NCBI GenBank assembly: GCA_030544235.1
Contig: CM060484.1
Span: forward strand, 3,917,031 to 3,981,030
DNA: 64,000 nucleotides
Source: Lepturacanthus savala
Taxonomy: Eukaryota; Chordata; Actinopteri; Scombriformes; Trichiuridae
Reading direction: 5' to 3'
Shown here in pieces: positions 58,701 to 64,000 of the stretch (positions are counted from its first letter, which is position 1; each line of letters begins with the position of its first letter). The notes under the pieces are model-generated. The model did no database searches. It saw only the letters and a list, made by a program, of their open reading frames with translations, and was not told the origin of the DNA. The position numbers were made by a program, and so were the translations under genes.

Positions 58701-61700
58701 TGGCGGAAGGTTTTAAAATGCCTTCTGTGTACAAAAGTAAGAACGATTTTATTCAAACATGCTCCTTCTTGGACCTGGATTGTTAGAGATTTGTTGCTAG
58801 AAAATGAATCGGCAGCGATTTCCATAATTTATTCAGCATTTTAGCTGTTTCTTAATCAAACATGCCAAAAAATCTCTGCTTCCAGCTTCTATAATATGAG
58901 GATTTAATTCCGTTCTGTTTTTATATAATTTAAGAATGCAATTATTATTATTTTGTCTTCAACTCTTGAAATATTCAGTTTGCAATGATATGAGACAGAG
59001 AAAAGAAGTGGGTCCTCATATTGAGATAATGAAACCAGAGAATGTTTGATATCTTTTCTTAAAAAACACATTTTCTCTTGGCTGCTCATGAATTGAAAAA
59101 TTTAAAATCGATTGACTTGGAGGGGGAAGTAGTTGCCACTATAACTTTGATTTCTCCTTATCTGTGTTCTCCTTTTCTTCAGCCCACTGGTATAGCCAAG
59201 GGCAGCTTGGATAAGGGTGCACCCGCGAAGAAGGAGGGACTCGATCCAGCGAGCAACGGAGACAAGAAACCAGGTATTTATCAAGTTAGAATTGAAAGCC
59301 CTTTGACATTTCTGAAAAGGTTGCATGCATGATCAATCTGGTTTTGATCCCTAGATGGAGACGGAGAGGTAGCAGCCAGACTAGCCTCTTCCCCTGCAGC
59401 CGAGGCGATGCTCAATGGCAGCGAGTGTGACAACATGAGGCACAAGAGCCCCTCGCATGGCTCCGCAACAGGAAACAAGACTTTACCGTTGGTGAACGAA
59501 AACGGCATATCGGACGCCGAGCCGCCGCACGGCTCCGTTACCGGCAGCAATGGATTCATTCTCACTAAGCAGCAGCAGCAGGAGGGAAACCCTGCAGCCA
59601 CGGCAGGTTTGGGAGTTTCCCCTCACAGGACTAACTGGTTGCCTTCGGGCTCACCGACAGGGGGACACACGGCCCCGAACCCCTCGGTGTCTGGGTGCAC
59701 ACCGAGTCCAGGCGCACTAAGGACTGACCCCAGTAAAGGGGCTACATCGGGACAGGGGACACCAGACACTAAAAATGACAAAGCCCCGTCTCCTGCTCTG
59801 ACTCCAGCACCTGTCACGATACACAGGGCGCGCAAGACCATGTCCAGACCTGCTGTCAGCCCGGCACAAAAGGTAAACCATTTGACTTGCTTTGAACAAA
59901 CTTTTGTCCTTTTTTGTGTTTTCTATCCATTTCCATCATATACACTAAATCAGGGGTGGACAACCCTGGTCCTGGAGAGCCACTTTTTGCCGGTTTTTGT
60001 TCCAAACAAGCAGCAACACACCCGATTCTACTAATGAAGCTCCATAGCAAGGGCTCTAATGGTTGATTAGTAGAATCAGGTGTGTTCCTGCTTGGTTGGA
60101 ACAAAAACCTGCTCAAAGTGGCTCTCCAAGACCAGGGACCGAAGTTGTTGGGTGGGGGTGAGGTTCAGTGCTTCATGACACCAGGCCAGTCAGGTTTTAT
60201 TTGTGCTTGAGGGAATTTTCATGTTTAAACAGGAAAAGAGAAACACAAACTGCTTGAACTGTTAAAGTCAGAAGCACATTACAGTGTAAATATCCTTGTA
60301 TGCTGTAACTTTAGATTTACCATCACTGGAATGATTAAAAAAAAAAAAAAAAAAAAAAAAATTAAAACCTTTTTAAGAAAGTTAAACTATCTGGTACCAA
60401 GTTTTTAGGGCTACACATTTTTGTCACTGACCCACAAATGTACGTCCATGAACCTCTGGTTATATTTTGTATAGGAGTCAAAATGTATGCAAATGGGAAA
60501 AACTCTATTGGGTACAATCACAGTGAAATGTAATCCCGTCAGTTCATTCAATTTTTGCAATAAAATGGTTTAAATAAGTTATAATCGGTTCATTAGTAAA
60601 GTATTAAGTATGAATGGAGGGAGGGGAGACAATCTCCGGCTGTGACCTCTTTCAAGATCCTTAAATGATTTGCATCTTATCACCTACAGCTTCTTAACAG
60701 GGAATTAAGAGAAGCAAAGAGTGCCAGAATGGAGACTCACATTGCACCCGATGTGCAGAAATCCCTGCAGCAGCAGCAGCAGCCGCCCTCCGTTCAGAAC
60801 CATCTACCTCAGAGTCCTCCGGATACGCCAGCTTCAGCACAAACCGCTTCATCCGTTTCACCAGCAGCACCTCCACCAACTCCAGCGCCTGCAGCCACTT
60901 CAGCTCCTCCAGCTGTGGCCTCAACCAAGCTGCAACTAGGTCACACAGATTCCAGACGCAAGTCAAAATACACACTGGATTTCAGAGTAAATTCACAATC
61001 TTAATGTAAATCGTTCCTGTTTTTTTTTTTCCCCCCCTGTAGGTTCTTACTCAGGAGGGTTATCCCGTAAGAAGAAGAGGAGGATGGGAACATACAGCCT
61101 GGTTCCCAAGAAGAAAACCAAAGTGCTCAAGCAGAGAACTGTGCTGGAAATGTTTAAGGAACTCCAGCAGTCTGACAAGAGCCCACAGGTCTGTCACATT
61201 TATATAAAACAAACCAGACATAACAAATGAAGAGATAGAGATGACTATAGCTGAAAAAAAGAATAAATAACTTTGTTGTTAACACTTTCTTTTATAAGCA
61301 GCGACTCACTGAGGTAAAAACTGAATGTAGATTCACTATCTAAGCCACTGAACAAAATTGCCTAAGACTACTGCCTAAAAACTATATAAAGAGGAAACAA
61401 GACTACAAATCTAAGCAAAAATTCACTGGAAACTTGCTGTACTTCTGTAGTATTTCACAATATGCAGTGGATCTAAAAAGTCTACACACCCCTGTTAAAA
61501 TACCAGGTTTTTGTGATGTGAAAAAAATGACACCAAGATAAATAATTTCTCAGTGTTTTCCACCTTTATTGTGACCTAACATATAAAACACAATTGGAAA
61601 AACAAGCTGCAATCTTTCAGGTTAGTGATGTAAAAAAACAACTGACCTAGAGATAATGAGGAAGTGTGCACACCCTTTTCTAACCGGGGATGTGGCTGTG

Positions 61701-63652
61701 TTCCTATTCAACCAATTACATTAAAACGCATGTTAAACTGGAGTCAGCACACACCATCACTCTTTAAAGTGCCTCTGATTAACCTCAAATAAAGTTCAGT
61801 TGTTCTAGTCGGCTTTTTCTGACATTTTTGTAGCCACATTTTCCATCACAAGCCATGGTCCGCAGAGAGCTCCCAAAGCATCAGAGGGATCTCATTGTTC
61901 AGAGATATCAGTCAGGTGAAGGATACAAAAGAATTTCCAAGGAATTAAATATACCATGGAACACAGTGAAGACAGTCATCATCAAGTGGAGAAAGCATGG
62001 CACAACAGTGACATTACCGAGAACAGGACGCCCGTCCAAAATTGATAAGACGAGAAGGAAACTGGTCAGGGAGGCTGCCGAGAGGCCGACAGCAACATTG
62101 AAGGAGCTGCAGGTATTTCTGGCAAGTACAATCTCCCGTCTTCTTCGTGTGTCTGGGCTATGGGGCAGGGTGGCAACACGCAAGCTTTATCTTACAAAGA
62201 AAAACATTTAAGCCTGGCTTTGTTTCGCTAAAAGACATTTGAAATCTCCCAAACTCATGTGGAAATATGTGTTATGGTCCAATGAAACTAAGGTTGAACT
62301 TTTTGGCCATGATTCCAAAAGGTAAATTTGGCAAAAAAAACAACACTGCTCATCACCAAAAGAACACCACACCTACAGATAAGCATGGCGGTGACAGCAT
62401 CAGGCTTCGGGGCTGTTTTTCTTCAGCTGGAGCTGGGGCCTTCGTCAGGGTGGAGGGAATTATGAACAGTTCCAAATACCATTTAATGTTGGCACAAAAC
62501 CTTTGGGTTTCTGTTAGAAAGCTGAAGATGAAGAGGAACTTCATGTTTCAGCACAACAATGATCCCAAAGAACACGTCCAAATCATCAAGGGAATGGCTT
62601 TACCAGAATAGGATTGTGGTTTTGGGTTGGCCGAGCCAAAGAGAAAAAGGGCTAGGAACAGCAGATACCTTCACAATCTGTCAGATTTGAAGTGATTTCG
62701 CAAAGGCGAGTGGTGCAAATATTGCCAAAACAAGATGCGCCATGCTGATAGACTCCTACCTAAAAAGACTGAGTGCTGTAATAAAAGCCAAAGATGCTGC
62801 GTATTAGTTTAAGGGTGTGCATATTTATGCAACCAGGTTAGTTTCAGTTGCATTGTACAGGTAATAGGTCACATTAAAGTGGAAAAAGTTGTGAAATTAT
62901 TTATCCTGGTGTCATTTTTTTACATTGCTAAAACCTGGCTTTTTAGCAGGGGTGTATAGTCGTTTCATTTCCACTGTATTTTGCGAGTGCTATGGTCATG
63001 TCTAGTCTTTTCTTGTCTTGCAGACTAAAGAAGTAGCAAACATAAATGGCGAGAAGGTTGAAAATGCATCCGAGGAGGAGGAGTCAGAGGAGGTGGAGTC
63101 TGAGGAAGAGGAGCGACAACAGCGAGTAGAGGAACCTGTCAGTGAGAAAACGAGTCGAACATATGCTCCCATCTCTCAGGTTGGGATATAAAAGTGGTGT
63201 TTTTTCTTCTTTCCCCATTGTCCCTTCATCACATGGTGGTCTTTTCTGATAATCCTATGAAATGTGGGTAATAGACTCTTCTGTTTTTTGTTTTTTGCTT
63301 GGAGGCGGGTGATGAGCAGGAGTCTGAAGACTCGGGAGAAGAAGACGGAGAGGAGGAGGGCACAGAGTCAGACTTGGTAAGATCCACTCATTCCTCATCC
63401 GTCATTTCTCCTAACGAAGCATTAAGTATTAAATCTTATCTCACACCAGCTCCTCTGTCTGAAGACAGAATGGAAGTGAGTGCACTGAAATGTTTTCCTC
63501 CCATTATTGTTAATTGCCTTCTCTCCATTTTACCATCTGCCTGCCTCAGAGCACGGAATCTGGTCTGAAGAAGAAGTTGAAAAAGAAAACAAAAGGCGAC
63601 AGCGCGTGGCTCAGGCCATCCAGGAAACGGAAGAGGAGGATAAAGGCCAAAG
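49102..63652 (+). CDS. ehmt1: Euchromatic histone-lysine N-methyltransferase 1 (GLP), 5' part, partial
   Basis: EHMT1/GLP pairs with G9a to mono- and dimethylate histone H3 lysine 9. Nine coding exons are proposed: 49102-49122, 55758-55817, 59183-59273, 59355-59872, 60690-60939 (uncertain), 61043-61188, 63024-63179, 63305-63376 and 63550-63652, about 472 codons of some 1,200-1,300. Diagnostic matches to human: GSVTGSNGFILTK, IHRARKTM, and SRKKKRRMGTYSLVPKKKTK followed by VLKQRTVLEMFK. Acidic exons 7 and 8 (EEEESEEVESEEEE; SGEEDGEEEGTESDL) and a basic nuclear-localisation-like stretch in exon 9 (RPSRKRKRRIKAK) also match in kind. The cysteine-rich region, ankyrin repeats and SET domain are beyond the right edge. 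The start 'caccATGG' has a strong Kozak context. Exons 1-3 are supported only by phase and splice signals. Confidence 0.9.
49123..55757 (+). other. ehmt1: ehmt1 intron 1
   Basis: After a CpG-rich first 300 bp the intron is AT-rich and, unusually for this window, nearly free of recognisable transposons. I found no exon in either orientation. A CT microsatellite ends directly at the exon 2 acceptor. Confidence 0.5.
55675..55756 (+). repeat. ehmt1: (CT)n tract forming the exon 2 pyrimidine tract
   Basis: A long pyrimidine run, mainly CT units from about 55695 to 55752, leads into 'ttctcag' at the acceptor of ehmt1 exon 2. Length change here could affect inclusion of the 60-bp exon. Confidence 0.8.
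55818..59182 (+). other. ehmt1: ehmt1 intron 2
   Basis: No supported exon or clear transposon was seen. Open frames of up to 157 codons (for example 57363-57836) lack family resemblance and conserved splice contexts. Confidence 0.45.
59952..60147. mobile_element. hAT-like fold-back MITE in ehmt1 intron 4
   Basis: It starts 'caggggtggacaaccctggt', a well-known fish hAT opening. Its arms of about 80 bp pair: 'cctggagagccac' with 'gtggctctccaag', 'gtttttgttccaaacaagca' with 'cttggttggaacaaaaac', and 'cccgattctactaat' with 'attagtagaatcagg'. The loop is about 25 bp. Confidence 0.7.
60337..60361 (+). repeat. Poly(A) run
   Basis: Twenty-five A residues in a row. It directly precedes repeat D copy 3 ('aaaacctttttaagaaagtt' and 'ctatctggtaccaag', 60362-60440). 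Confidence 0.9.
60362..60440 (-). repeat. Dispersed repeat D, copy 3
   Basis: It reads 'aagaaagttaaactatctgg', then 'taccaagtttttagggct' and 'tgtcactgaccc', matching parts of the copies at 535-670 and 31690-31755. Two sub-blocks are in different relative orientation from copy 1, so its internal structure is not understood. Confidence 0.35.
61463..62978 (+). mobile_element. Tc1-like transposon, decayed, in ehmt1 intron 6
   Basis: Terminal inverted repeats of about 110 bp are clear: 'cagtggatctaaaaagtcta' at the left pairs with 'cgtttcatttccactgta' at the right, followed inward by 'cacacccctg' against 'caggggtgt' and 'aatgacaccaagataaataa' against 'ttatttatcctggtgtcatt'. TA is expected as target; the right end is TA and the left is TATG, one base off. 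The 1.5-kb size, TIRs and transposase fit Tc1. It has the same orientation as ehmt1. Confidence 0.88.
61855..62611 (+). pseudogene. Tc1-like transposase, broken
   Basis: The first 118 codons (61855-62211) read as the DNA-binding half: 'VRRELPKHQRDLIVQRYQSG', then a helix-turn-helix region with 'ISKELNIPWNTVKTVIIKWR' and the GRPxK-type hook 'RTGRPSKIDKTRRK'. A stop ends this frame. Catalytic-half remnants follow in another frame from 62267 ('GGDSIRLRGCFSSAGAGAF' near 62392, 'FMFQHNNDPKEHVQ' near 62550). The frame changes and stops show that it is inactive. Confidence 0.85.
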
Positions 63653-63665
63653 GTGAGAGAATACT

Positions 63666-64000
63666 ACAATACCATTCAAAGGTTTAGGGTCACCCAGACA
63701 ATTTTGTGTTTTCCATGAGAAGTCACAGAAAATATAGTCAAGACATTGACATGGGTAGAAATAATGATTTACTTGGAATCATTTTTTCCTTAAAACTTTG
63801 CTTTCATCAAAGGAAGGTCAGTTTTCTAGCTTCTCTAAGCAGCTAAACTGTTTTCAGCTGTGCTAACATGTTAGCATCAAGCGTTTTCTATTCATCCATT
63901 AACCTTCTGATGCAATGAGCAAACACATTGTTCCATTAGAACACTGGATTGATAGTTGCTGGAAATGGGCCTCTATACACCTATGTAGATATTGATGCAC
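63666..64000 (+). mobile_element. MITE family C, copy cut by the window edge
   Basis: It begins 'taccattcaaaggtttaggg' then 'tcacccagacaatttt', and continues with 'agaaaatatagtcaagacat', 'agcttctctaagcagctaa' and 'atgcaatgagcaaaca', like the copy at 35478. It starts 13 bases after the ehmt1 exon 9 donor. Confidence 0.65.

Noticed and set aside
1..64000. tRNA, rRNA, snoRNA or CRISPR features
   Set aside because: A scan by eye for TPsiC-like GTTCGANNC boxes and regular spacer arrays found only matches inside coding sequence or simple repeats. Small snoRNAs could be missed without a tool.

Overview
The window is nuclear DNA from a ray-finned fish, most likely a percomorph teleost; the lineage within teleosts is my inference. 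The evidence is spliced vertebrate genes with GT-AG introns, a short-intron ssna1, an intact vertebrate gene order, and dense Tc1-, hAT- and piggyBac-like short DNA transposons of the kind common in teleosts. Nothing prokaryotic, viral or CRISPR-like was seen.

Layout from left to right. (1) About 68-3700, minus strand: the 5' two thirds of alad (porphobilinogen synthase, heme pathway); its 3' exons lie beyond the left edge. (2) 3700-4060: a short region shared by two divergent genes, with a TCTCGCGA element. (3) 4706-5122, plus: tmem203, an intronless-ORF four-helix ER protein. (4) 7844-32330, plus: tprn (taperin), four coding exons with a 20-kb first intron full of transposon debris. (5) 37166-39461, minus: ssna1, three exons, tail to tail with tprn, with an RFX-type X-box just upstream of its ATG. 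(6) 41120-47864, plus: a five-exon UDP-glucuronosyltransferase of 528 aa. (7) 49102 to beyond the right edge, plus: the 5' part (nine coding exons) of ehmt1, the GLP histone H3K9 methyltransferase; its ankyrin and SET exons are outside the window.

The order and orientation tmem203(+)-tprn(+)-ssna1(-) is the one I recall at human 9q34.3 (read in reverse), and EHMT1 is on the same human band. Alad and the UGT gene do not belong to that human block and mark fish-side or mammal-side rearrangement. The genes do not form a pathway: alad makes heme precursor, the UGT conjugates small molecules, tprn and ssna1 are cytoskeletal (stereocilia base, basal body), tmem203 is an ER protein and ehmt1 a chromatin enzyme.

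No clearly new multi-gene system is present. The more unusual signals are structural: near-identical inverted repeats of about 650-750 bp bracketing UGT exons 2-3; a 640-bp fold-back downstream of tprn; a TTAA-flanked repeat family with a 16-bp palindrome near both ends; the X-box at ssna1; and a reading-frame ambiguity at ehmt1 coding exon 5. All exon limits were placed by eye from splice consensus, frame continuity and remembered family sequences; no alignment or search was run.
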